A DNA stretch of 64,000 bases from Paragorgia papillata (GCA_035771165.1 JAWNZC010000316.1:62001-126000), one strand, 5' to 3'. Counted from the stretch's first letter, positions 33,042 to 46,271 are shown. Notes: generated by a model not told the origin, from the letters alone. A program made the numbers and translations.

Positions 33042-35175
33042 CTAAAATTAAAAAAATTAAATGAAGTAAAATTAGTGGCACAGTGGTAGCCTTTCACATC
33101 GGCAACCCGGGGTCGATTCCTGCTCACTAGTTATCAGTTTAAAAAAGCCGCATATGCAAAGAGTGCTTCCAGATTGACTCTATCAAACATCGCAGATATT
33201 TTTTGTGTACTCTGGTTTCTTGGACAAATGAAGGATGATGGCTCTTACCTGCCCTTACTGAACCTCTAGGGAGAACAGTTTAGATATAACAGATATTAAA
33301 GTTATCTAGTATAAATAAAGTTAGTTTAGTTTACTCCAGTTTCCTACTGTAGTAAAACTGGACCAAGAGCAATGGCCCTTACTGGACCTCTAAGAAGAAC
33401 AGTTTAGTTATGACTAATAAGGTAATCCAGTACAAATAGAATTTGTTTTATAGCAGTAAGACATGCAGGCAAGGAGAAAAACTCTGGTAGGAAACGGTAC
33501 GAACCTCAATTTCATGTAATTCAGTACAAATCTCATAGGCTAATCTGATACAGGTTTAACCAATCATATCACCCTGTTTGACGGTTACCCAATCAGAGAT
33601 GGTGAACACGTTCTGTTCAGCTAGAATTCTATTGGAGCGGTTTGATCACGGCAATCATCGTACCGCTTCCAGTTTTTTCCTCCTCTCCTGTCTCACCGCT
33701 ATAATTAACTACGGGAGAGAAAACCTCTGGGATCATCAGGGTAAATTGGGGGGTGGCCTTTGTTAATATAGATTGGTCATGGCCTCAAGAAGAAGTTACC
33801 GAAAAAATGAATAATAAGTGAAAATGTAGAAGAAAAATGCTACATTGAAACTTAGTTCAGCTCTGTAACTTATAGCTAGACAACTTTTTATATTATTTTA
33901 ATAGTTTATATTTGAACAAGATGTAAGTAGTGAAGAAGAATCTTTGTTTAGTTTTTCACAAGATTATATTTGACAGTGGCCACTAGTAAAAGCAGAGCAT
34001 GAGCTACGATTAATAATCTTAATTGAGCTATTCCACTAGCCTGCATCAGAGACGCTCGTGGTTGCGAAAATGTACGTGTACACAGGCTATGACGTAGGCT
34101 TTCATTTACCCCACCCCTCTGCAAAAATCATATTTTATTTTATCATAGAATAGTAAACCATTTACATTTTATTTACCCACTCGGTTACTTTTTGTTAAGG
34201 TTCCTTTTTTTAATAAATAGAGGTCTCTCTTAGTTTATAGCATCAATTTCTTCAATTCCAACTTAACATTTTAAAATTATTCTGCACACGTTAATAAAGT
34301 TCGACGGTCAAACGGTATTTCTTTCTCAGTAAAACATAGCTAAAACAAACAATAATCACAGAGGCTAATATAAGGGTGACTAACTTGTTTAATATAATTT
34401 TAGTGTTGAACCTCAAAGAGAAATTTATCAGGACAGAAAAAACATAGTTAAATTCCTAGGTAGAACTATAATGCAAAGTTTCACTCCAAAGTTTGGAACT
34501 ATTAAAATCTATATTATTTGACAAGATTCTTGCTGTTTTTACTGAGTTACTAAAAGGGTTTTGAAGTTAAAAACAAATTTGCTACCCTTAAATTTTTCTT
34601 GGGCTCTGCTTTTATATTTGTCACTGCAAACACTGCGAATTCTGTTTGTCTTTTTCCTAAGGCGTTTGTTTTATCCTGGTGTTCTCGTTCGGTTTCTTCG
34701 TTTTTGTTGACAAAAAAAAAGGCAATCAGTTCTCTTCAAGATGTAAAAGGTTGCTTGTTTTCATTTTCTCTTCATTGCTTTTTCTTGAGTAAAGTAAAAT
34801 ATACCAGTGTTCTGTGCCAGCTAGTGCACGAGTTTTTGCCAGCTTTAAACAGATACAGGAAAAAACATCGTTTTGATTTTTCCAGTCACATTTGTCGGCA
34901 TCTTTTCCGGTTTTTATCGCAAATTATTTTTGCTTCAGTTTCAATGGTTTTTAGTCGTGCTGCTTCATCCCGCTGCAACATCTTTTCTTAGCTTTATTTC
35001 TTCGGTCTTTTTCGATAGTATTTATTGTGTACATTTTAAACGTTGAAACGATTTCGTAATCCAACCGAACTTATATGTCTGTTATGATTTGCTTACGCCA
35101 ATTTTAATAATCTAAATAATTTAAGAGGCTAGTTACCAATACCCTGCTGTGTAAACCGGGCAAGTGTGCGCGATT

Positions 35176-35223
<48 letters not shown>

Positions 35224-35527
35224 ATATATTTCTAAAATTCATTAATAATTCATGAGGAAAACACAAAGAAAAATCATGAGCGTATCGGATCTATATATGT
35301 GATATAGACTCGCTCTAAGTTTCTCGCTGGTTTTTAACGGCTGAGATAAGCTTAATTTTCAAAATTACTACGCCAATGAACGTATGAAGTGATTCTGTTT
35401 AGAAGCCATTTAAAAACCTTGCAGTACGGGCTTTATCGGCTCTAAAACACTCGGCTATCGCCTCGTGTTTTATATCCGATAAAGCCCTCTTGCGCGGTTT
35501 ATAAATATTACATATATATTTTTATAT
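33042..35527. other. A2 intron between MAM exons 2 and 3, distal part
   Basis: Collinear with 1,515-3,978. Contains the 130-codon plus-strand open stretch at 34,599-34,991 (TTG start), a longer (TA)n run at about 35,181-35,230 and the palindrome at about 35,415-35,500. No gene recognised. Confidence 0.55.
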
Positions 35528-36294
35528 TTAAGAAATAGAAAACATTTTCTGTGTTTCTATAGAAACACGAGTGGAAGTTTGGGAGATCGAGGAATTACAG
35601 TGGGAACACAAGCACACAGGGCGAGTGTTTCCACACTATTTCGAGTTCTTCCAAACTTCCACAAGTGTTTCTATAACTCTATAGGAACACGGGAAAAATG
35701 TTTTCTATATCCTTTATAAAATAACTCGTCAAAATAGATTAAACGTTAAAATTAATCCAAATAAAAGGCGTAAATTCTCATTACCCTCCATGGATGGCGT
35801 ATTGGATTGCGTTTTGATGGCGTATAATAGTGTTTCTGTACAAATTTTAATTAGAACGATGGCGTATTGGATGGCGTAATCCATCCATGTTTCCCATAGA
35901 GTTATAGAAACACGGCTTTTAACCATTTTTCTCAAATTCATTAATAATTCATGAATCGAAAACACCGAGACGGAGGTTTTGATATCGTAGGAAGAAATTA
36001 CATAAATTAAGCCAACTTTCGCCTCGATTTTCTCTTAAAATACTGATTTGTTTGAGAAGCTATATCATACACTCGGAAGAGTGTTTCATCAGGATTCCAA
36101 ACACCTCGAAATTTGTCTCAATGTTAGGAAATCCTGATGAAACACTCCTCCTCGTGTATGATATATAACATCGCTTGCTTGTTTAAAATGTTATTTTAAA
36201 AAATATATATTTACAAATATGTTACGTTTGTACTAGATTGAAGAGTGTTCAATACTAGAAGTTTGGTAGAGCGAAATAACAGTTTGAATCCTAA

Positions 36295-36543
36295 AATGTA
36301 GTCGTTGCTACTCTGAGTTTCACCCCTCACGTCTTGAGACAATCTTCAGGAACTGTATGTGATTGACTCAGTTCGTTGCGTGATGACGCTAACGTCATAC
36401 AATATTAATTAATAACATAATGTTATATTATAACATGATGTTAGCGTCATCACACAACGAACAGAGGCAATCACATACATGCAGTTGCCTGAAAATCCTC
36501 TCAAGACACGAGGCGTGAAACTCAGAGTAGAAACGACTACATT
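36295..36543. mobile_element. Foldback element with hammerhead-like arms, copy A2
   Basis: Same layout as A1. The plus-strand arm has lost a helix II base (CCTCTC for CGTCTC) and the helix I partner (GAAAC), so it is probably inactive. A long (TA)n run follows at about 36,550-36,582. Confidence 0.55.
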
Positions 36544-36545
36544 CA

Positions 36546-36587
<42 letters not shown>

Positions 36588-36597
36588 AACTAAAATG

Positions 36598-36640
36598 TTT
36601 TATTTACTCGAGTTTCACGCACTAGGCGATCATCAGACTA
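36598..36640 (-). other. TA-adjacent hammerhead-like motif, copy A2
   Basis: CTGATGA is the complement of 36,630-36,636. Same core and helices as in A1. Confidence 0.4.
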
Positions 36641-37382
36641 ATTACAGGCGTAAAATTTATTCTCATGATGGCACTTAGCTAAGAATTCGGACTTTTATTT
36701 AAAATAGAAGACTTATCTGAATTAATTTAAAATGCAATTTTTTTCTGCTAAGCACAAGTTGCAGTGCTTTGCTCCAGCTTTATACGCACTAACGCGCTTA
36801 ATGATTGACCAATTAATTGGTAGATATTACGCCCACAATACGTCATCATTCTAATTAAAATTTGTACAGAAACACCATTATACGCCATCCACGTTATCAA
36901 ACGCCATACAATTCGCCATCCATGGACAGTAATGAGAATTTACGCTTTTTATTTGCGTTAATATTTTAACGTTTAATTTATTTTTGACGGGTTATTTTAT
37001 AAAGGAATTATAAAATAACAGGTGTCCTATACGCACGCTCTGATTGGACGAGTACAGAGACACGTTTTCCCGTGTTCCTGTCGAGTTATAGAAATACTTG
37101 TGGAAGTTTGGAAGAACTCGTATTGAAACACGGAAAATGTTTTCTATTTCTTAAATACAAACATTTTCAAAGAATATCCTTCCTACTCGAGTGTAATTTT
37201 GCGGGTAATTTGCGTGTAAGTGGACTTCACGCGTGTCGAGATTACACCCTTTCCCGGTTCCGGGCCTTCGGCCTTCCACCCGGGCTCGGGGATTAAGATC
37301 TCGTAGTAAGAAGAGATAGCAAGTGAGAATATATAATAGAGTGCTCCCAATAAACTGACCGGGCTTAAAAAATAATGCTTAC

Positions 37383-37642
37383 TTCAAAATCCACTTCCAA
37401 AGTAACTGGAACTGATGCGAATTTCCATGAATTTCCTTTTTCTCCAAATAATGACCAAACATTAACTAAATTCACTGAACCAATCCCTCTTAAATAAACA
37501 TTAAGGGAACCAATACTGCTTCCATACATGTGATAGTAGAAACTTAAACAACGTGTTTGATTTCTGGAAATTGTAGGAGAAACAAGCCAGGCTTTGTCAC
37601 CTCTTGTTCTTGGCGAGGAGACTTCAATGTACATGTAATAAC
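37383..37642 (-). CDS. MAM domain exon 2, module A2
   Basis: 260 nt, phase 1 in and 0 out, translation identical to the other four copies, with intact acceptor and donor. Joins A2 exon 1 (41,415-41,555) to A2 exon 3 in frame. The complete A2 domain (46 + 86 + 37 residues plus the split codons) has all four MAM cysteines. Confidence 0.93.
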
Positions 37643-37849
37643 CTAAAAAATAATTATTTACTTTTTTAATAATACAACAATATTTGTTTTGTTTATGTAC
37701 ATGCATACAGCTTGAATAAACTTTAGGGCCGATCGCATGAGGCGAGTTGGCGGTTATAAACCAGGCTGATTCGTCTGATTAAGATCGTACTGTGGAATTT
37801 ATTCAAATCTCTTTTTGCAGCCAGAGAAAGAAGTCGTGACACGACCTTG

Positions 37850-38179
37850 CCTGTAAGCTAGGACAGCCCAGCCTGTAAACTAGGACAGTCCAACCTGTAA
37901 GCTAGGACGGTCCAGCCTGTAAGCTAGCACAGTCCAACCTGTAAACTAGGACAGTCCAGCCTGTAAACTAGGACAGTCCAACCTGTAAACTAGGACAGCC
38001 CAGCCTGTAAGCTAGCACAGTCCAACCTGTAAGCTAGGACAGCCCAGCCTGTAAACTAGGACAGTCCAACCTGTAAACTAGGACAGTCCAGCCTGTAAGG
38101 TAGGACAGCCCAGGCCTGTAAGCTAGGACAGTCCAGCCTGTAAGCTAGAACAGCCCAGCGTGTAAGCTAGGACGGTCCT
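37850..38179. repeat. 22-bp intronic minisatellite, 15 copies (A2)
   Basis: Same unit as at 6,271. It has one more copy than A1, located near 38,105-38,135. Confidence 0.9.
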
Positions 38180-39021
38180 GGCTCATGTACATATATCCTT
38201 AGGCAAAGTTAATTGCAGATCTAGTAAGCTAGCGATCTTTTCCTTCAACCCCTTGGCGCCCGAGAACTCTCCCCTTGACGAGTAAAATCGTCTGGCGTTA
38301 ATAGCCAGAGTAAAATAATAAAAGTCGATAGTGAAAGAGTTAAAGACCTTAAAAATTCATTACAAATGTTAAGTTGTGGCTTGTACAATACACGATGATG
38401 TTACGAGGACATACGATGACGTTGGGTGAGTACAACTACTGCTTTAGCAGTATACTAGTGCTATTAAATAGAAGATACTGGAAAGCATTTTGGTGGTTGT
38501 AGTCGCCCAACGCTGTCAAACGTCATCGTGTAAATGGCCTATGTGACAATTAGACAACGAGGCCCAAGTGGGCAACGATAACGAGTTGTTTTCAAGAAAC
38601 AGTAGAGAGCCACTTTTTGACAGCGCATGTAATTACATAGTCACCTCGAAATTCTTTGTTTCAAGTCGTATTTCCTTCATCAATACTGGATGAGGGACGT
38701 ACATTTAATTCATAAAACATTCTTGAGGAACAATTAAACTAAACGTCCCTCATTACTATTAATAACCATCCGGCGATCTAACAGAAAAGTCTCTCTGGGC
38801 AACCCTGTCAAGATTGTTGCAAAGCTGAATTCATCTTTTATATTTAACCTTGTTTTACCCTCCTAAAGTTGAGGGATAACAACTTGTCTTTGCGCGTGTG
38901 TCCATACTTTTGTTTATATCTTCGGTCAGTTCGGTGACCATGTAATTACAAAGCAAATGCATGGCATTTTGGGTTATTAGTGATTAAATGCCCCTCAAGC
39001 CTCGGGAGGGTTTGTGGAAGT

Positions 39022-39246
39022 CCTCCGCGGATGTACGGCCCTCGTGACTTCCGCAACTGACCCTCCCTCGGCCTCTCTCCTCCGCATAGGTTCAGAGGCG
39101 AAAGCGTGCGGGCGAGAGAGAAGACGCGGGGTTCTCCGCGCGCTTTACGATTGCCCGCGCGCCTGCGACTAACCAGAATAATCAATGGAGTCTCTGCGGC
39201 GCAGAGAGCTCCCTCGGCTTTCGGGGACATTTACTAATAACCCTCA
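39022..39246. other. GC-rich island, copy A2
   Basis: Nearly identical to 7,419-7,643. Absent from B modules. Confidence 0.6.
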
Positions 39247-39320
39247 ATTCCATGCATTTACTTATAACAACAGTTGTAGTACTTATATTTAATTTATAGT
39301 TTGGATCTTGGCAAGATAGC

Positions 39321-41400
39321 CTATCGAGTCATGGGAAATCTGGAAATTACAATTTTAGTGCATCGCTAACTACCCTGCACCTTGGAAATGCAAACGTGTA
39401 AGAAACAAAAGTGGCCGGTGGCTTACACCTGATATTAAGAGGAAAATGTGGGAAAGAGATCGACTTAAAAAGAGTAGCTATTATTAGTAACCAAATATCA
39501 GTGTGGGACAATTTTAAGAAGCTTAAGAACCAAATCAACCATGCATGAAATTAAATTAAGCAAAAAATGCTAAGCGAAGTCAAATTACTATTGTTAATAA
39601 TATCAGCCCTCTGAGACTCGTGAAATAACATGCGGAGTTCCCCAGGGATCCATTTTGGGGCCGTTATTGTTTCTATTGTATATCAACGCCCTGCCTAACT
39701 GTAATCATTCTTCAGTTAGTCGGTTATATGCTGATGATACCAATCTGACGTATGCAAATCAGGATCATGAACAATTCTATCCGTCATGAATCAAGATTTG
39801 CTTGAGTTAAACCGTTGACTTGAGGCAAACATGCCAGGGGCGCAACTAGAAAATTTCGAGGGCAGGGTTTGAACGCAAAAAAAGGGCAAAGTCGTTCAGT
39901 ATTCTAAACAATTTGGGATCCTAGATATCCTCGTTAAGTCGTTATGCTTCTTCGAGAACACTCAACAACCACAACCACAACAACAATCAGTGCCGTAGCA
40001 ATGTGTCAAAAAGGGGGGGGGGGAAGTAGTGGCAATTAGTGACCGCATTTGTAGGGTGGTCCTCCCTGGGAAATATTTGAAATCTAGAACTTCGGAAACA
40101 CCATTTGCAGGAAATTATCACACCAACATACCCTACAGGTTGCCAAAATCCAGCTTTATCTCTATGATTGGTTCATTTTCGCCATGAGATTCGAAAGCTG
40201 AGCCAACAAATTCAGAAAAGTGGTTGTTTTTAGGAAAAACTTGTTGTAGCATATTACAAACTGGGTACGAGATTGAAGCCGAAGTAGAAGCCTCTGAGTT
40301 TCGCCAGATTTGCGGAGAATTGTATTGCATACTACAACAGACGATTAATTATTTGTTTATCTAATGTCTAACCTAGTAAAGGATAAAGGACTGGGGGCTA
40401 ATCATCCTTACTTGCAGCCAGCGGCTGAATTGCGAAGGACGCAGATCATTGCAACCCCCCCCCCCCCTTTTTGCGCCCCTGCATGCTCAGTTTGAATGCT
40501 GTTAAAACTAAGTGTATGTTTCTTGGCAGCCGTCAAAGACTTGCTCCTATACCCGAGCAAGCTGAGCTTGTTGTCAATGGCCTTTGGATTAAACGTGTTA
40601 AATCATACAAGTGCTTGGGGATTGAACTTGATGAAACACTATCTTGGAACAAACATATCTCTAATGTAGTGGGGAAGTTGCTAAAGCTCTGGGTGTGTTA
40701 CGAATGTTAAAACCTTATCTCCCTCATTCGACGCTGTTACTTATCTATAATTCCTTAATGTTAAGTCATTTTGATTACTGTGACAGTGTTTGGGGAAATT
40801 TTGGTAAGGGTTTAGCCAACAAGCTTGATAAACTACAGGCCAGAGCGGCGAGAATTATGTTGGGAGCTGATTACTCAACTAGGTCAATCGACTTGTTGGC
40901 TCATCTAAATTGGTCTACACTTTCTGACCGACGCTCCAGACATCTCAAAATTGTTATGTATAAAACCTTCTGAACAACCCTATGCTTCCTCACTACCTCA
41001 CTAAGAAACTTACACAAACTAATCTTGTGCATGAATATAATTTTCGAGGTTCTAATCATAAAATTTATCCTCCAAAACCGAAAACTGAGGCTCTCAGGAG
41101 AAGTCTTTCGTACCGGGGGGTTGTTCATTAGAACAGTCTAACTGTACAAGAAGCAAATGCTCCTTCTTTAGCAACTTTTAAGACTTTAATAGAGTAATTT
41201 TTGTATTTATTTTATTTCTCCATTTAGTTTATATATGGCTATCTATGTCTATTGTATTTTGTAATTTTTAATGTTTGTAATTAATAGATCTGTATAGGGC
41301 ATGATTAACTTTGTAAATATTTTTTATATACGGCTCCATGGAAGAGCACTTTTTGTGAATGGACTCCGTATTGAAATAAAGTTTCAACAACAACAACAGC
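39321..41400 (+). mobile_element. CR1/L2-like LINE remnant, copy A2
   Basis: Same insertion as 7,719-9,780 and so older than the unit duplication. RT motif here reads GSILGPLLF (the A1 copy has T for P). Near 40,550 it keeps 19 bp that A1 has lost. The thumb region at 40,695-40,973 has the same SHFDYCDSVWGNF and LQARAARIM motifs. Inactive. Confidence 0.85.
39835..40481. mobile_element. hAT-like MITE nested in LINE, copy A2
   Basis: 647 bp, same 11-bp ends and catgc duplications (39,830-39,834 and 40,482-40,486) as in A1. It differs in the lengths of its G and C homopolymers. Confidence 0.8.
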
Positions 41401-41414
41401 CATATAAAGTTTAC

Positions 41415-41555
41415 CTGAACTACTACCAGTTGTATGGTCTGCATTTGGACCTGTAACGCTGCTTGAGGTACTTCCACTAAGTCTTGTCCAATCAAAGTTG
41501 TCTCCAGTAGATATGTTTCTCCATGCGCATAAACCACTTTCAAAGTTGCACGAAG
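41415..41555 (-). CDS. MAM domain exon 1, module A2
   Basis: 141 nt, A-type start with the poly-T plus CAG acceptor created at the deletion junction. Donor GTAAAC. One residue differs from A1: the conserved CDFE reads CNFE (base 41,547 region, gttgca for gtcgca). It leads in frame into A2 exon 2. Confidence 0.9.
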
Positions 41556-42559
41556 CTGAAAAAAAACAAGTAATCTCTTCTCCAGCTGCTTACTTTAGTA
41601 GAAAATTTCTTTCTAACATTTTTGTCACCAAAGTTAAACACTTAATATCAGATCTAGTAAAAACACGAACTACAGTAGTCCAACCTTAGCTGACAACGAC
41701 CAGATGCATAAATGGACGGTCAATCGCACACTTTCGTTGTTATATATCTACACTTTGCTTGTAATTGGCTAATTACATGGTTTGGTACTTGTTGGATTCA
41801 TCTAAGCCCAATGTCGCAAAATATTTAAGTAAATAATTAAATATTGAACGAAATCAAATAGGTGTTTTATTATACCAAACAAATAATCGTGTAATTGCGC
41901 GACCTGTCCAATGGTTGCTGTAGTCCACTATGTATTTGTCTTACATCACAAAATATTGGATTGACACGTGACGCCAATGTAGACGTTTGATTGGACAAGT
42001 GTTTGGGCGGATATATTAATTAGCATTGTAAGACCATTGATTTCATTGGTTCTTGATAAACAAAAGTAAATGAATATAGCGCTCAAGGAAGCATTTGAAG
42101 AGGGGAATGAACCATATAAAAACACCTGCATATATGAGGCTAAGAATTAGACTGAGTATATACCAGGCAACTTTTATAAATTCAGGTAACATCAGAATTA
42201 AACATCAGATATATTCTAGACAAAGATAAGTAGATAACACAGAATTCTGGGTAGAGTGCCAGCAATAAAAAAAACTTCCTCAAAACTATATATTGTTTTT
42301 TATATAATTGTCCAAATTAAATTAGTTGATCATAAGTAGAGACTCAAGTCACTCACAAAATAAATGATAAAGTATATTGTTAACATATCTTAAATTAGAT
42401 ATGATTAGATGTGTATTCCATCCATCGCTATTATTATCTCATTATTATGACCTCGACTGTTATGCAATCAAAAATATGAAATTCGACTTCGACTAACACC
42501 ATATATTTTTCTTATGTACAAAACTAACCCAGTAGTTGTAAGGTTTAACAAACAGTTAC
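41556..42559. other. Inter-module intron between B2 exon 3 and A2 exon 1
   Basis: Collinear with 9,937-10,940. No gene. It keeps the uninterrupted version of the 31,535 and 32,570 insertion sites. Confidence 0.55.
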
Positions 42560-42671
42560 CTGGCTTCGAATCCAAGGGATAGTTAGAACATCTTCTGTTC
42601 GACTGAACGGTGACGTCATCAATTGCTATATCTCCTGTAAACGACGAGCCTGCAACACCTTCAAATATTAT
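42560..42671 (-). CDS. MAM domain exon 3, module B2
   Basis: 112 nt, phase 0 in and 1 out. Reads IIFEGVAGSSFTGDIAIDD, VTVQSNRRC. It is the intact B-type version (SSFT where A has PSYQ, S where A has L) and shows that the extra base in B1 is a frameshift. Splice sites are normal. Confidence 0.92.
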
Positions 42672-44824
42672 CTAAAATTCAACAAATTAAACGAAGTAAA
42701 ATTAAACGAAGTAAAATTAGTGGCACAGTGGTAGCCTTTCGCGTCGGCAACCTGGGGTCGATTCCTGCTCACTAGTTATCAGTTTAAAAAAGCCGCATAT
42801 GCAAAGAGTGCTTCCAGATTGACTCTATCAAACACCGCAGATATTTTTTGTCTACTCTGGTTTCTTGGACAAATGAAGGATGATGGCTCTTACCTGCCCT
42901 TACTGAACCTCTAAATTAAAGTTATCTAGTATAAATAAAGTTAGTTTAGTTTACTCCAGTTTCCTACTGTAGTAAAACTGGACCAAGAGCAATGGCCCTT
43001 ACTGGACCTCTAAGAAGAACAGTTTAGTTATGACTAATAAGGTAATCCAGTACAAATAGAATTTGTTTATAGCAGTAAGACATGCAGGCAAGGAGAAAAA
43101 GTCTGGTAGGAAACGGTACGAACCTCAATTTCATGTAATTCAGTACAAATCTCAGAGGCTAATCTGATACAGGTTTAACCAATCATATCACCCTGTTTGA
43201 GGGTTACCCAATCAGAGATGGTGAACACGTTCTGTTCAGCTAGAATTCTATTGGAGCGGTTTGATCACGGCAATCATCGTACCGCTTCCTACCAGTTTTT
43301 TCCTCCTCTCCTGTCTCACCGCTATAATTAACTATGGGAGAGAAAACCTCTGGGATCATCAGGGTAAATAAATTGGGGGGTGGCCTTTGTTAATATAGAT
43401 TGGTCATGGCCTCAAGAAGAAGTTACCGAAAAAATGAATAATAACTGGAAATGGTAGCAGAAAAATGCTACATTGAAACTTAGTTCAGCTCTGTAACTTA
43501 TAGCTATACAACTTTTTATATTATTTTAATAGTTTATATTTGAACAAGATGTAAGTAGTGAAGAAAAATCTTTGTTTAGTTTTTCACAAGATTATATTTG
43601 ACAGTGGCCACTAGTAAAACCAGAGGATGAGCTACGATTAATAATCTTAATTGAGCTATTCCACTAGCCTACATCAGACGCTCGTGGTTGCAAAAATGTA
43701 CGTGGACACAGGCTATGACGTAGGCTTTCATTTACCCCACCCCTCTTCAAAAATCATATTTTATTTTATCATAGAATAGTAAACCATTTACATTTTATTT
43801 ACCCACTCGGTTACTTTTTGTTAAGGTTCCTTTTTTTAATAAATAGAGGTCTCTCTTAGTTATAGCATCAATTTCTTCAATTCAAACTTAACATTTTAAA
43901 ATTATTCTGCACACGTTAATAAAGTTCGACGGTCAAACGGTATTTCTTTCTCAATAAAACATAGCTAAAACAAACAATAATCACAGAGGCTAATATAAGG
44001 GTGACTAACTTGTTTAATATAATTTTAGTGTTGAACCTCAAAGAGAAATTTATCAGGACAGAAAAAACATAGTTAAATTCCTAGGTAGAACTATAATGCA
44101 AAGTTTCACTCCAAAGTTTGGAACTATTAAAATCTATATTATTTGACAAGATTTTTGCTGTTTTTACTGAGTTACTAAAAGGGTTTTGAAGTTAAAAACA
44201 AATTTGCTACCCTTAAATTTTTCTTGGGCTCTGCTTTTATATTTGTCACTGCAAACACTGCGAATTCTGTTTGTCTTTTTCCTAAGGCGTTTGTTTTATC
44301 CTGGTGTTCTCGTTCGGTTTCTTCGTTTTTGTTGACAAAAAAAAAGGCAATCAGTTCTCTTCAAGATGTAAAAGGTTGCTTGTTTTCATTTTCTCTTCAT
44401 TGCTTTTTCTTGAGTAAAGTAAAATATACCAGTGTTCTGTGCCAGCTAGTGCACGAGTTTTTGCCAGCTTTAAACAGATACAGGAAAAAACATCGTTTTG
44501 ATTTTTCCAGTCACATTTGTCGGCATCTTTTCCGGTTTTTATCGCAAATTATTTTTGCTTCAGTTTCAATGGTTTTTAGTCGTGCTGCTTCATCCCGCTG
44601 CAACATCTTTTCTTAGCTTTATTTCTTCGGTCTTTTTCGATAGTATTTATTGTGTACATTTTAAACGTTGAAACGATTTCGTAATCCAACTGAACTTATA
44701 TGTCTGTTATGATTTGCTTACGCCAATTTTAATAATCTAAATAATTTAAGAGGCTAGTTACCAAGACCCTGCTGTGTAAACCGGGCAAGTGTGCGCGATT
44801 TGATGTATATATATATATATATAT
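42672..44824. other. B2 intron between MAM exons 2 and 3, distal part
   Basis: Collinear with 11,054-13,200 but a mosaic of A-like and B-like variants. It has lost about 25 bp near 42,913. The 130-codon open stretch is at 44,224-44,616. No gene recognised. Confidence 0.55.
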
Positions 44825-44900
44825 TCACCGATGCTGTCCCACATGCGGTTGTCACCGACGATCGCATGTGTATAAGTAATTGGTGAAATTCATTCAGATT

Positions 44901-44958
44901 GTTCCAAGCTACACTGATGAGCTGTTGTACAGCGAAACACCGTGTCTGTAGATTGAAC
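44901..44958 (+). ncRNA. Type I hammerhead ribozyme 1
   Basis: Helix I outer GTTC/GAAC and inner CTACA/TGTAG with internal loops CAAG and ATT between them. Core CTGATGA at 44,914-44,920. Helix II GCTG/CAGC around loop TTGTA. GAA. Helix III ACA/TGT around CCG (or four pairs with a one-base loop). C at 44,946 is the cleavage nucleotide. All invariant core bases are present. The short helix III is typical of retrozyme and Penelope-like hammerheads, which often act as dimers. Confidence 0.92.
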
Positions 44959-45176
44959 TATGTACGCTCCTTCACTTCGGTGTTGTTGAGCACTCTGTGA
45001 AGTTGCCGTGGGTACCTATTAGCGATAATGCAACGCTCACTACCCTTGTGGAAGTTTGAGCACTCTGGGCCCATGCGCACTTCACCTATCTGAATGTACT
45101 TCACCGATGCTGTCACACATGCGGTTGTCACCGACGATCGCATGTGTATAAGTAATTGGTGAAATTCATTCAGATT

Positions 45177-45234
45177 GTTCCAAGCTACACTGATGAGCTG
45201 TTGTACAGCGAAACACCGTGTCTGTAGATTGAAC
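45177..45234 (+). ncRNA. Type I hammerhead ribozyme 2
   Basis: Identical in sequence to ribozyme 1, exactly 276 bp downstream, core CTGATGA at 45,190-45,196, predicted cleavage after 45,222. Confidence 0.92.
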
Positions 45235-45986
45235 TATATATATATATATTTTTTTTTATATTTAAGAAATAGAAAACATTTTCGGTGTTTCTATAGAAAC
45301 AAGCACACAGGGCGAGTGTTTCCACACTATTTCGAGTTCTTCCAAACTTGCACAAGTGTTTCTGTAACTCTATAGGAACACGGGGAAAATGTTTTCTATA
45401 TCCTTTATAAAATAACTCGTCAAAATAGATTAAACGTTAAAATTAATCCAAATAAAAGGCGTAAATTCTCATTACCCTCCATGGATGGCGTATTGGATTG
45501 CGTTTGATGGCGTATAATAGTGTTTCTGTACAAATTTTAATTAGAACGATGGCGTATTGGATGGCGTAATCCATCCATGTTTTCCATAGAGTTATAGAAA
45601 CACGGCTTTTAAACCATTCTTCTCAAATTCATTAATAATTCATGAACCGAAAACACCGAGACGGAAGTTTTGATATCGTAGGAAGAAATTACATAAATTA
45701 AGCCAACTTTCGCCTCGATTTTCTCTTAAAATACTGCTTTGTTTGAGAAGCTATATCATACACTCGGAAGAGTGTTTCATCAGGATTCCAAACACCTCGA
45801 AATTTGTCTCAATGTTAGGAAATCCTGATGAAACACTCCTCCTCGTGTATGATATATAACATCGCTTGCTTGTTCAAAATGTTATTTTATAAATATATAT
45901 ATTTACAAATATGTTACGTTTGTAGTAGATTGAAGAGTGTTCAATACTAGAAGTTTGGTAGAGCGAAATAACAGTTTGAATCCTAA

Positions 45987-46235
45987 AATGTAGTCGTTGC
46001 TACTCTGAGTTCCACCCCTCACGTCTTGAGACAATCTTCAGGAACTGTATGTGATTGACTCAGTTCGTTGCGTGATGACGCTAACGTCATACAATATTAA
46101 TTAATAACATAATGTTATATTATAACATGATGTTAGCGTCATCACACAACGAACAGAGGCAATCACATACATGCAGTTGCCTGAAAATCGTCTCAAGACG
46201 CGAGGCGTGAAACTCAGAGTAGAAACGACTACATT
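45987..46235. mobile_element. Foldback element with hammerhead-like arms, copy B2
   Basis: As A1. Left arm CTGAAGA on the minus strand. Right arm keeps CGTCTC/GAGGCG but has GAAAC where helix I needs GCAAC. Followed by a (TA)n run at about 46,241-46,270. Confidence 0.55.
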
Positions 46236-46237
46236 CA

Positions 46238-46271
<34 letters not shown>

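Larger units (their letters stand above)
35528..37155. mobile_element. Long inverted-repeat element, copy A2
   Basis: Counterpart of 3,979-5,579 with the same nested palindrome and foldback. Confidence 0.6.
44825..45236 (+). mobile_element. Retrozyme-like tandem repeat with hammerhead ribozymes
   Basis: A 276-bp unit present about 1.5 times: the first 136 bp (44,825-44,960) recur at 45,101-45,236 with one base change (tgtccc against tgtcac). Both partial and full repeats include a complete type I hammerhead. Predicted self-cleavage after 44,946 and 45,222 would release a 276-nt RNA able to circularise. The monomer also has an 8-bp hairpin cacatgcg/cgcatgtg. No protein is encoded. Small size, tandem dimer structure and type I hammerheads are the hallmarks of metazoan retrozymes. 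It is inserted in a (TA)n run and is missing from the four paralogous introns. Plus strand, antisense to the MAM gene. Confidence 0.88.

Noticed and set aside
44825..45236. LTR pair of a retrotransposon
   Set aside because: The repeats are 136-276 bp in a head-to-tail 1.5-mer with ribozymes, and no internal coding region, primer site or TG...CA ends are seen.
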